Shown here piece after piece: positions 56,430 to 64,000 of a stretch of 64,000 bases of DNA. Position numbers and translations under genes: made by a program. Where the stretch lies: assembly GCF_000516515.1 (NCBI RefSeq), contig NZ_KI911784.1:3008881-3072880 (forward strand). The letters are read 5' to 3'. Positions within the stretch are counted from its first letter, which is position 1, and each line of letters starts with the position of its first letter. The stretch comes from Chloroflexus sp. Y-396-1 (GTDB lineage Bacteria; Chloroflexota; Chloroflexia; Chloroflexales; Chloroflexaceae). Under the pieces are notes generated by a model, which saw only the letters and a program-made list of their open reading frames with translations, ran no database searches and was not told the origin of the DNA.

Positions 56430-57356
56430 ATGGAATTCAAGGATTACTACGCAATCTTAGGCCTTAACCCGGATGCTGACGAACAAGCGATTAAACAAGC
56501 CTATCGCAAGCTAGCGCGGCAGTACCATCCCGATGTCAATCCGGGTGATAAAAAGGCTGAAGAGCGCTTTAAAGAAATAAATGAAGCCTATCAGGCGCTG
56601 AGTGATCCTGAACGGCGACGTAAGTACGACGAGCTGCGCTCGTACTATCAGCGCTGGCAGCGCAGCGGTGGTCGTGGTGATTTCAACTGGAGCCGGTGGC
56701 AGGCGGCGCCTGGTCAACAGGTCTATACCTATAACGTGTCGCCCGAAGATCTTGAAGACCTGTTTGGCGCCGATAGTCCTTTCTCCGACTTCTTCAGCTC
56801 GATTTTCGGCCAACCGCAATTTCGGCGTGCCAGCCGGAGTGCGCGTGGACGTGATCTCGAACTCCCAGTTACCATCTCGCTGGAAGAGGCTTTCTCAGGG
56901 ACAACCCGCTTCCTGCAGGTTGGTAACCGGCGGATCGAGGCTCGGATTCCACGCGGTGTACAAACCGGTACCCGTGTGCGTCTAAGTGGTCAGGGCGCGC
57001 CCGGTATCGGTGGTGGACCTGATGGCGATCTCTATCTGATCGTTGAAGTGGCGCCGCATCCGCAGTTTGAGCGTGATGGTGATGATCTGCGATCAATAGT
57101 TGAGGTTGACGCCTTCACTGCTGCGGTGGGTGGTGAGGTGCGGGTACCGACGATTGACGGGACCGTGACGCTCAAGATACCGCCGCTAACGCAGGCCGAT
57201 CGGGTGTTCCGGCTACGCGGGAAAGGGATGCCACGCCTAGAAAATCCTTCAGAGCGGGGCGATCTCTTTGTGCGCGTGAAATTGATGCTGCCCGAACCGC
57301 TGAGCGAGGATGAACTAGCAACACTACGTGATCTGGTGCGTCGTCGCAAACGGTAG
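56430..57356 (+). CDS. CbpA-type DnaJ co-chaperone
   Basis: The 308-residue Hsp40 has an N-terminal J domain (MEFKDYYAILGL, with the HPD motif in YHPDVNPG that activates DnaK) and a Gly/Phe-poor linker with RWQRSGGRGDFNWSRW. Two C-terminal substrate-binding barrels follow (RGRDLELPVTISLEEAFSG, VRLSGQGAPGIGGG). The zinc-finger domain of full DnaJ is missing, which makes it CbpA-like (type II). It opens a run of quality-control genes and is followed by htrA and a CbpM-like gene. Confidence 0.92.
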   Translation: MEFKDYYAILGLNPDADEQAIKQAYRKLARQYHPDVNPGDKKAEERFKEINEAYQALSDPERRRKYDELRSYYQRWQRSGGRGDFNWSRWQAAPGQQVYTYNVSPEDLEDLFGADSPFSDFFSSIFGQPQFRRASRSARGRDLELPVTISLEEAFSGTTRFLQVGNRRIEARIPRGVQTGTRVRLSGQGAPGIGGGPDGDLYLIVEVAPHPQFERDGDDLRSIVEVDAFTAAVGGEVRVPTIDGTVTLKIPPLTQADRVFRLRGKGMPRLENPSERGDLFVRVKLMLPEPLSEDELATLRDLVRRRKR

Positions 57357-57385
57357 TGCGTTGTGTCACCAAACAAGAGGTTACT

Positions 57386-58585
57386 ATGGAACGTCAAGCA
57401 GGGCGCGGACGGTGGATCATGCTTTTGCTCGAACTGACGCTGCTGGCCGTCATTGCCGGTGCGTTTGTCTGGGTCGCGTTGGTCGGCAACCGGCCAGCGG
57501 CTGTTGCGGTTTCACCATCGCCGACGCCAACAGTGCGGATGGTGCCAACTGTTGGGCCAACGGCGATCCCACTGTCCGTGACCGATCTGGAGGTCCGCAT
57601 TGCGGCCGTATATCGTGAAGCCGGAGCGAGCGTGGTGAATATCACTAGTCGCTCGGTCGGTTACGATTTCTTCTTCAATCCGATACCACGTCAAGGCAGC
57701 GGGTCGGGCTTTTTCTACGATACTCAAGGCCATATCGTGACGAACTATCACGTGATTGCCGATGCCGATGAGTTACAGGTTACCCTGGCCGATGGGCAGA
57801 CTGTTCCAGCTCAGATTGTTGGGAGTGATCCGTCAAACGATCTGGCTGTTATCAAAGTTGATCTGCCCGCTGAGGTGATACGTCCCTTACCAATCGGCGA
57901 CTCAACCCAAGTGTATGTGGGTCAATTTGTGTTGGCAATCGGCAATCCGTTTGGTCTGGAACGCACTCTTACCTTCGGAATTGTCAGTGCATTGGGGCGA
58001 GTCATTGAAAGCCCTAACCAACGCTTCATCGGCGAAGTTATTCAATCTGATGTCGCGATTAATCCTGGTAATTCAGGCGGCCCGTTGCTCAATCTCGCTG
58101 GACAGGTGATCGGTGTCAATTCGGCTATTCTTAGTCCGAGTGGCGCCAATGCTGGTATTGGATTTGCCATCTCGGCACGCACCGTCCAACGAGTTGTACC
58201 GGTCTTGATCCGAGACGGTCGTTATCCACATCCATCGTTAGGGGTGCGCGTGATCGAATTGACGCCGCAGCGAGCTGCTTTATTCAGACGGGCTGGTGTA
58301 CAATTGCCAGACCAGGGTTTGCTAATCGCTGATTTGGTTATGAATGGGCCGGCAGCACAGGCTGGGTTACGCGGCCCTGACCGTCTGGTACGGGTAGGTA
58401 ACGTCAATCTACCACTTGGGGGAGACGTGATAATCGCTATTAACGATCAGCCAATAACGACCAGCCAGGATTTAATCGTCTACCTCGAAACGCAAACCCA
58501 AGTTGGCGAGACGGTGCAGGTCAAGGTGTTGCGTGATGGTCGCGAGCAGGTGTTGCCGGTAACACTGGCCGAGTTGCAATACTAA
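57386..58585 (+). CDS. HtrA/Deg family serine protease with PDZ domain
   Basis: The 399-residue protease has an N-terminal membrane anchor (about residues 11-32), a Pro/Thr linker, and a trypsin-like domain with the triad His in TNYHVIADADE, Asp in DPSNDLAVIKV and Ser in NPGNSGGPL. One C-terminal PDZ domain follows (about 285-390, with GPAAQAGLRGPDRLVRVGN). It would degrade misfolded proteins outside the cytoplasmic membrane. AGAGGTTACT precedes the ATG. It sits between CbpA- and CbpM-type genes. Confidence 0.93.
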   Translation: MERQAGRGRWIMLLLELTLLAVIAGAFVWVALVGNRPAAVAVSPSPTPTVRMVPTVGPTAIPLSVTDLEVRIAAVYREAGASVVNITSRSVGYDFFFNPIPRQGSGSGFFYDTQGHIVTNYHVIADADELQVTLADGQTVPAQIVGSDPSNDLAVIKVDLPAEVIRPLPIGDSTQVYVGQFVLAIGNPFGLERTLTFGIVSALGRVIESPNQRFIGEVIQSDVAINPGNSGGPLLNLAGQVIGVNSAILSPSGANAGIGFAISARTVQRVVPVLIRDGRYPHPSLGVRVIELTPQRAALFRRAGVQLPDQGLLIADLVMNGPAAQAGLRGPDRLVRVGNVNLPLGGDVIIAINDQPITTSQDLIVYLETQTQVGETVQVKVLRDGREQVLPVTLAELQY

Positions 58586-58603
58586 GATAAGGAGACGCCG
58601 CCT

Positions 58604-58921
58604 ATGTTGGTGCGACGGAGGAGTTTAGAAGACCTGGCGCTGACAGTGGGTTTGCCGGTACCGGTTTTGCAGCATCTTGTTGATCTTGGGTATATTCATC
58701 CAATCCCTGAGTTGCCGGCGGCAGAGTTTGCCGAATTGCGTTTGATCCGCCGTTTGATCGATGATTTAGGGGTACCGTCGGATGCCGTTGATGTCATCTT
58801 GCATATGCGCCGCCGTATGCTGGCAATGCAACGCGAAATTGCCCGTCTCCGTGCGGAACTGGCTTACCGACGTGCTCTGCAACCCGATATGAACTGGGTT
58901 GATGCTGATTGGTACGAATAA
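58604..58921 (+). CDS. CbpM-like chaperone modulator (MerR-fold)
   Basis: The 105-residue product starts with a winged-helix-like block, RRSLEDLALTVGLPVPVLQHL, and continues with a dimer helix region (DAVDVILHMRRRMLAMQREI). This is the form of CbpM proteins, which inhibit CbpA by binding its J domain. The nearby CbpA-type gene supports this call, although a protease gene lies between them. A MerR-type transcription factor is the alternative. AAGGAGACG lies upstream. Confidence 0.75.
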   Translation: MLVRRRSLEDLALTVGLPVPVLQHLVDLGYIHPIPELPAAEFAELRLIRRLIDDLGVPSDAVDVILHMRRRMLAMQREIARLRAELAYRRALQPDMNWVDADWYE

Positions 58922-58972
58922 GTGATCGGCTTGGACGTGCTGACGCGAACGTATACCGTTAGGAGGTGCATT

Positions 58973-59233
58973 ATGCCGGTCTATTCTATCGATTTTCGAC
59001 CGTTCGATTATCTCACCGCCGAACTATCGGCGCTCTGGTGGTTCTACCTCTCGCAGGGCTTAGCCTTAATCGCTCTGGGGATTGCAGTAATCATCTGGCC
59101 TGAACTTTTAGCGTTGCTGGCTGCGGCCTTTTTCATCGCTATTGGTAGCGTATTACTGGTGCTGGGCTGGCGGGTGCGACAGGTGAAACGTCGGTACGAA
59201 CTCTTCAAGCGCTCGTTTATCATCGAGGCGTAG
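58973..59233 (+). CDS. Small membrane protein, unknown function
   Basis: The 86-residue product has two hydrophobic helices (about 24-40 and 43-63) and a basic C-terminus (VRQVKRRYELFKR). I recognise no family. The start at 58973 follows TAGGAGG by seven bases, and the longer frame from 58922 overlaps intergenic sequence. It is embedded in the chaperone-protease operon, 51 bases after the CbpM-like gene and 18 before hsp20. Confidence 0.72.
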   Translation: MPVYSIDFRPFDYLTAELSALWWFYLSQGLALIALGIAVIIWPELLALLAAAFFIAIGSVLLVLGWRVRQVKRRYELFKRSFIIEA

Positions 59234-59251
59234 CAGAAAAGGATGTAACCA

Positions 59252-59653
59252 ATGAGCGACTCATCGTATATTCGTATTTTACGTACCCGACTGCCGTATG
59301 CTCAGTTCGACATACGACCATGGTCGCCACCGCTCAATATCTTTGAGACCGATCGCGAGATTATCCTGGTTATTGAGCTAGCCGGTGTTGATCCGACCAC
59401 GGTGCAGATTGAAGCCTATCCCGAACGGGTGCGAATCGCCGGGGTACGGCAGCTCACACTGCCGCCCGGCCTACGGCGATTACACCGAATGGAGATCGCT
59501 GCTGGGATGTTTCAGATTGAGATACCATTCGAGCGTGCCGTTGATCCCGAACAGAGCAGTGCGCGTTCCTTTCACGGTCTGCTCGAAATTCGTTTACCCC
59601 TTGCCAGACATACTCTGCGCCAGGTCGTTATTCCAGTGCTGGAGGGAGAATAA
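59252..59653 (+). CDS. Hsp20 (alpha-crystallin) small heat-shock protein
   Basis: The 133-residue chaperone has the alpha-crystallin domain: PPLNIFETDREIILVIELAGVD, then VQIEAYPERVRIAGVR, with the C-terminal signature around FHGLLEIRLPLA. A conserved I-x-I-type tail may be represented by VVIPV. Small Hsps hold unfolding proteins for refolding by the DnaK system or for degradation by Lon, which is encoded two bases downstream. Confidence 0.88.
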   Translation: MSDSSYIRILRTRLPYAQFDIRPWSPPLNIFETDREIILVIELAGVDPTTVQIEAYPERVRIAGVRQLTLPPGLRRLHRMEIAAGMFQIEIPFERAVDPEQSSARSFHGLLEIRLPLARHTLRQVVIPVLEGE

Positions 59654-59655
59654 TC

Positions 59656-62028
59656 GTGAGCGACAGTGCCTCTCCTCAACGTTTACCAATGCCGGACATT
59701 CCGGAAGTATTGCCGGTATTACCGATAAACAATGCTGTGCTTTTCCCAGGCATGTTCTTGCCGTTAGTAGTCAGTGGTGATGCCTGGGTACGTTTGGTCG
59801 ATGAAGCTGCGCTCTCAACAAAGATCATTGGCGTCTTTCGTCGGGTTCAAACCGGGGCCGAGTTTGAACCGGCAATGCTGGCTTCGACCGGTACCGCCGC
59901 GCTGATCGTGCGGATGATGCGCCTCCCACAGGGAGGCGTGCAACTGTTGTTACAGGGTCAGGCTCGGATTCGGGTACAGCAATGGATTACGACCAAACCG
60001 TATCCGCAGGCCCGGATCAGCGTTGCTATTGATCCGGCTGATGTCTCGCTTGAGACGGCTGGCTTGGCACGGGCGGCACTGGTTGGCTTTCAGCAGATCG
60101 TCGAGCAGAGTCCAAATCTACCCGATGAGCTAGCTATTGCGGCCGCGAATGCACCGCATCCTGGAATGCTGGCCGATTTGATCGCTGCCAATCTTAATTT
60201 GAGTCTTGATGACCAGCAGACGGTGCTTGATACCTTCGATGTCGCCGAGCGACTGCAACTGGTCTTGCGTTTCCTCGAACGTGAACGAGAGATTCTACTC
60301 ATCGGTCGTAAAGCTCAGGAAGAAGTCTCGAAGAATCAGCGTGAATATGTATTACGCCAACAACTCGAAGCGATTAAGCGTGAATTGGGCGAGACCGATG
60401 ATCACGCTGCTGAGATCGCTGAGTTGCGGCGTCGGATTGAAGAGGCCAATCTTCCGGCTGAGGCGCGTCAGGAAGCCGAGCGTGAATTGTCGCGGCTGGA
60501 ACGGATGCCACCCGGTGCGGCTGAATATACGGTCGCACGGACGTATCTCGATTGGTTACTCGATTTGCCGTGGCACACCAGCACTGAAGACAATCTTGAT
60601 ATTGTCCAGGCTCGACAGATACTTGATGAGGATCATTTCGATCTTGAGCGCATCAAAGAGCGCATTATCGAATATCTGGCGGTGCGTAAGCTTCGCCAGG
60701 AAGAAGGGCAAGGCGGCGAAGCCCGTGGTCCGATTTTGTGCTTCGTTGGGCCGCCCGGTGTTGGGAAGACGAGCCTCGGCGCCTCGATTGCCCGTGCGCT
60801 TGGTCGTAAGTTCGTGCGGGTTGCCCTTGGCGGTGTACGCGATGAGGCCGAAATTCGCGGCCATCGACGAACCTACATCGGTGCGTTACCCGGTCGTATC
60901 ATCCAAGGCTTGAGTCGCGCTGGGAGCAACAATCCGGTTTTGCTGCTTGATGAGGTTGACAAGCTTAGTATTGGCTTCCAGGGCGATCCGGCAGCGGCAT
61001 TGCTCGAAGTGCTTGATCCTGAGCAAAATGTCGCTTTTGTTGATCGCTATCTCGACGTTCCGTTTGATTTGAGCAAAGTGCTCTTCGTTTGTACGGCAAA
61101 CCGGGCCGATACCATCCCGCCTGCGCTGCTTGATCGGATGGAATTACTCGATCTGGCTGGTTATACCGAGCAAGAGAAGACCGAGATTGCCCGCCGTTAT
61201 CTGATACCACGTCAACGGAAGGAACAGGGCATGGTCGATCGGGGACCGGTATTGACCGATGCCGCTTTACAACGTCTGATTCGTGAATATACCCACGAGG
61301 CAGGCGTGCGTGATCTGGAACGCCGGATTGGAGCAATTTATCGAAAAATGGCGACCCGGCTGGCTAGCGGTCAGGAGTTACCAGATCAGATTGATGCCTC
61401 CGATCTCGATGAGCTGCTAGGACCGCCGCGCTTCCGTAGCGAAACGATCCTTGGCGAAAATGAGGTCGGCGTAGTTACCGGTCTGGCCTGGACACCCACC
61501 GGCGGTGATGTGCTCTTTGTCGAAGTGAGCGTGATTCCGGGCAATGGGCAATTGATCCTCACCGGTCAATTGGGCGATGTGATGAAGGAATCGGCACGGG
61601 CGGCGGTAACGTATGCGCGTTCGCGGGCTCACGAATTGGGGATTGACCCAGAAATCTTTCAGAAGCGTGATATTCACATTCACGTTCCTGCCGGAGCTGT
61701 ACCGAAAGATGGGCCTTCAGCCGGAATTACGATGGCGAGTGCGCTGATTTCGGCTCTGACCGGGCGTGAAGTTGATAAACGGATCGCAATGACCGGTGAA
61801 GTAACGCTTCGTGGTAAGATCTTACCCATCGGTGGGGTGAAAGAGAAGCTGCTAGCGGCTCAGCGGGCCGGAGTGCGGAAGGTACTGTTACCGAAAGAGA
61901 ATGAAATCGATCTCCGCGAAGTTCCTGCTGAGGCCAAAGAGCAACTAGAGATTGTGCTGGTGAAGCACATGGACGAGGTTCTGCGCGAGTTAGGTCTGGT
62001 TGTTGCACCGCAAGAAGTGAGTGAGTAA
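59656..62028 (+). CDS. lon: Lon ATP-dependent protease
   Basis: The 790-residue LonA-type protease has an N-terminal substrate domain (LPVLPINNAVLFPGMFLPLV), a coiled linker, and an AAA+ module with Walker A GPPGVGKTS near residue 365. The C-terminal protease domain carries the catalytic Ser in PKDGPSAG (Ser688) and the downstream Lys in GKILPIGGVKEKLL. It starts at GTG two bases after the hsp20 stop, without a strong ribosome binding site, so it is probably translated by coupling. Confidence 0.96.
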   Translation: MSDSASPQRLPMPDIPEVLPVLPINNAVLFPGMFLPLVVSGDAWVRLVDEAALSTKIIGVFRRVQTGAEFEPAMLASTGTAALIVRMMRLPQGGVQLLLQGQARIRVQQWITTKPYPQARISVAIDPADVSLETAGLARAALVGFQQIVEQSPNLPDELAIAAANAPHPGMLADLIAANLNLSLDDQQTVLDTFDVAERLQLVLRFLEREREILLIGRKAQEEVSKNQREYVLRQQLEAIKRELGETDDHAAEIAELRRRIEEANLPAEARQEAERELSRLERMPPGAAEYTVARTYLDWLLDLPWHTSTEDNLDIVQARQILDEDHFDLERIKERIIEYLAVRKLRQEEGQGGEARGPILCFVGPPGVGKTSLGASIARALGRKFVRVALGGVRDEAEIRGHRRTYIGALPGRIIQGLSRAGSNNPVLLLDEVDKLSIGFQGDPAAALLEVLDPEQNVAFVDRYLDVPFDLSKVLFVCTANRADTIPPALLDRMELLDLAGYTEQEKTEIARRYLIPRQRKEQGMVDRGPVLTDAALQRLIREYTHEAGVRDLERRIGAIYRKMATRLASGQELPDQIDASDLDELLGPPRFRSETILGENEVGVVTGLAWTPTGGDVLFVEVSVIPGNGQLILTGQLGDVMKESARAAVTYARSRAHELGIDPEIFQKRDIHIHVPAGAVPKDGPSAGITMASALISALTGREVDKRIAMTGEVTLRGKILPIGGVKEKLLAAQRAGVRKVLLPKENEIDLREVPAEAKEQLEIVLVKHMDEVLRELGLVVAPQEVSE

Positions 62029-62030
62029 TC

Positions 62031-62816
62031 ATGCATCAGCGATGGCTCGTATTGAGCATCTTGATCTGGCTGATCGGCTGTACGGCGGCGGCTCCGGTAC
62101 CGCCGCCACCTACCATTCCACGCCTCCCAACGGTGACTCCTGAACCCCTCCTTAAAGTTACTCCTACCTCAAGGATTATACGACTGGCCGAAAACCCAAT
62201 CCCTACCTTTACCCCAACCTCACGACCAACAGCAGTTCTTTCGACAGCGGGGGTCATCACTGCTGCGATGGCGCAGCTCGGTTTGAGCGCCGAACCCTAT
62301 GCGGTGCTTGGCGATCCCAATGCACCGATTACCATCGTTGAGTTCACGGATTTTGGTTGCTCCTTTTGCCGTCGCCATCACCAGTTTACCTTTCGGCAAT
62401 TGGTCGACGAATTTGTCGAAAGGGGACAGGTGTTCTACGTAGTTAAACAGTTCCCAGTAACCAGTCCGCAAGGAGAACTGGCGGCGCTAGCCGCGATCTG
62501 TGCTGGTGAACAGGGTACTTACTGGGCGATGCACGATGCACTCTTTGCCGCGGGTGATGTCTGGGATAGTGATGCCAGCACCGCACATCGTCAAATAATG
62601 ACCATCGCGGCTGATCTTGGTCTTGATCGAGCGGAATTGCAAGCCTGTATCGAGCGTCCCTCAACGCAGGACGTTATTGCGCGCCACGTAAGCGAGGCGC
62701 ACGCACTGCACATCTTCGGTACACCGGTCTTCTTCGTCAATAACCAACTGCTTTCCGGCGCCCAGCCGATTGAGCGCTGGCGCGAATTATTGCAGTTTAT
62801 CGCCGAGGCGGAATGA
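62031..62816 (+). CDS. DsbA-like thioredoxin-fold lipoprotein
   Basis: The 261-residue product has a lipoprotein signal with lipobox LIGC, a Pro/Thr-rich linker, and a DsbA/DsbG-type thioredoxin domain (about 95-255). It opens with ITIVEFTDFGCSFCRRHHQF, where CSFC is the redox pair, and has the cis-Pro loop IFGTPVFFVNNQ. It would form or isomerise disulfides on the outer membrane face. It begins two bases after the lon stop and ends the operon. Confidence 0.92.
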   Translation: MHQRWLVLSILIWLIGCTAAAPVPPPPTIPRLPTVTPEPLLKVTPTSRIIRLAENPIPTFTPTSRPTAVLSTAGVITAAMAQLGLSAEPYAVLGDPNAPITIVEFTDFGCSFCRRHHQFTFRQLVDEFVERGQVFYVVKQFPVTSPQGELAALAAICAGEQGTYWAMHDALFAAGDVWDSDASTAHRQIMTIAADLGLDRAELQACIERPSTQDVIARHVSEAHALHIFGTPVFFVNNQLLSGAQPIERWRELLQFIAEAE

Positions 62817-63167
62817 ACGTTCTCGCAATAGCCGTTGGATAACGAGATGCCTGTACTCTATCGCAAATCAGGCGAGCATTTCTGTTTACTAACTAACTGC
62901 GACCAGCGTGTTAACAACTAAGGCACCTATCTCCGAATATCTCGTCATTACGTCTACGACGTGATGAACCCTGTCAGTGGCTCCCGCCTGATAGGCGACC
63001 AGCCTAGCGCCGTCGTGCCCTTTCCAATCGGACCTACCCACTAGCGCATCGAAAATGACCACGATGCCTAACCCGCATGTTCTGGAATGAGATAGTTCTC
63101 GTAGGCTCTAAGGTGCCATATAAGCAAGAGGACAATCTCATTCTTATTTGAACTGTGATTACCCCGA
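62817..63167. other. Intergenic region, nothing recognised
   Basis: The 351 bases between the DsbA-like and kinase-like genes (convergent) contain no credible coding frame. I see no obvious hairpin longer than about 8 bp. Confidence 0.4.
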
Positions 63168-63872
63168 TCAACGCTCTAATTCCCACCTGATAATCGCAAG
63201 ATCGCGGATGAAGAGCATCAGACGGGCTAGAAAGTAGATTACCCGATACAATACATGACGTCGAACTTCATCGTAGTCGATTAACACAAGGCGCGGTGGT
63301 TGTTCGCTGGTAAGCATGATATTTTGTGAATGCAGGATAGTGCGTCTGACAAGAAAACTCCATAGCCGTTCGGGTAAGTAGCGTAATTGCTTACGCCGTC
63401 GCCGTTCTTCAGGGTTTGCGCTCACTCGTCCGTAAAGATCGGGTAAGTGACCGGTACGAAGCAGGCAGCCAATAGCACGTTGAATGATCTGTCGTAGGTC
63501 ATGACCGATCTGGCGTCGTTGATCACGAGGAACAGCTTTCCAATCTACGTTAGCCAAGACCTGTGCGCTATGAAGGTAAGGTTGAATTGTCAACACGTGT
63601 ACGAAACCAGCCTGGTCACGACTAAGGACGAAAAAAGTGGGGATAGAGTGCTTTGCGCCGAGACACGCGGCAAAACGTTGTGCAGCCTGCTTCATCTGCC
63701 GAGCAGCAGCGAGCGCTGCCGCTACATCGCGACTCCCCATCTCGCCTTTGAGCTTGACAACAAAGCGATAATCGTCACTCCGATACACCTCTGTCTCGTT
63801 GCCGCCTGCCACGCGCTCAAGCACATGATCGATATCGATCGGCGCAAAGACCTCATCCTGGTGTTTGTTCAT
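63168..63872 (-). CDS. Protein-kinase-like fold protein, unknown substrate
   Basis: The 234-residue soluble product has features of the kinase-like fold. A glycine-containing turn precedes an EVYRSDDYRFVVKLKG segment, in which the VVKL lysine fits the ATP-binding strand. A helix-rich middle follows, and near residue 185 TILHSQNIMLTS...LVLIDYDEV resembles the H-x-x-N...D pattern of catalytic and metal loops (His, Asn, then Asp). A hydrophobic C-terminal helix (about 208-226) may touch the membrane. Whether it phosphorylates a small molecule or a protein is unknown. It is a lone gene. Confidence 0.55.
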   Translation of the reverse strand: MNKHQDEVFAPIDIDHVLERVAGGNETEVYRSDDYRFVVKLKGEMGSRDVAAALAAARQMKQAAQRFAACLGAKHSIPTFFVLSRDQAGFVHVLTIQPYLHSAQVLANVDWKAVPRDQRRQIGHDLRQIIQRAIGCLLRTGHLPDLYGRVSANPEERRRRKQLRYLPERLWSFLVRRTILHSQNIMLTSEQPPRLVLIDYDEVRRHVLYRVIYFLARLMLFIRDLAIIRWELER

Positions 63873-64000
63873 AGTGAATTCAGATAAACGAATCTTACGT
63901 CCTCACATATCTGGTGCGCTTCTCTCAGACACACGTATATGCCGGTATAGCAGTCGAGGTGACCTCTTGCCCCATCGTCGTTGATTGTACGATTCTGAAA

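Overview
The window comes from a Chloroflexus-type filamentous anoxygenic phototroph. The strongest marker is the roughly 1,219-residue bifunctional malonyl-CoA reductase at 16785-20444, the signature enzyme of the 3-hydroxypropionate bi-cycle. From memory it resembles the C. aurantiacus enzyme along its full length but with scattered substitutions, so a sister species such as C. aggregans is my best guess (inference). Other genes fit a thermophilic chloroflexian: YgfZ, LysW-type lysine synthesis, multi-GAF signalling and several chaperones.

Layout. 0.4-16 kb is almost all minus strand: RtcB ligase, a small membrane protein, a DUF4139 protein overlapping a class A beta-lactamase-fold lipoprotein, ClpS, a double-VWA membrane protein, a six-GAF PP2C phosphatase overlapping YgfZ, and a cytochrome P450. 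16-26 kb holds malonyl-CoA reductase, a PIG-L deacetylase, a class III aminotransferase, a TIM-barrel protein and a THUMP methyltransferase. 26-30 kb is a minus-strand run of an HDAC-like deacetylase, hisH, hisA and a coiled-coil protein. DNA polymerase I follows.

33.2-35.5 kb is a broken type II restriction-modification locus: a Phd-like small gene and a DNA methyltransferase on the minus strand, convergent with a PD-(D/E)XK nuclease-like gene on the plus strand. All three are disrupted. Two copies of a roughly 200 bp non-coding element with terminal inverted repeats and 6 bp AT-rich target duplications sit inside the nuclease and the methyltransferase. A third copy lies 25 bp upstream of the P450 start. 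The family looks like a MITE.

35.7-40.2 kb carries a glycosyltransferase, an SPFH protein, a DUF3592 protein, a double thioredoxin and a small coiled-coil protein. 40.3-46.8 kb is an alpha-aminoadipate lysine operon: homocitrate synthase, homoaconitase large and small subunits, homoisocitrate dehydrogenase, two tandem LysW carrier genes, LysX, then LysY/ArgC. Its leader has a strong promoter, three hairpins and a 36-codon ORF overlapping the first gene. 47.8-52.9 kb holds a YwiC-like membrane protein and a ferric-iron ABC transporter, with two nearly identical promoters. 53-64 kb holds a second SPFH protein, an eRF1-like protein, and a proteostasis operon (CbpA-type DnaJ, HtrA, CbpM-like, a membrane protein, Hsp20, Lon, DsbA-like lipoprotein), ending with a kinase-like protein.

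I saw no tRNA, rRNA, CRISPR array or intact transposase.
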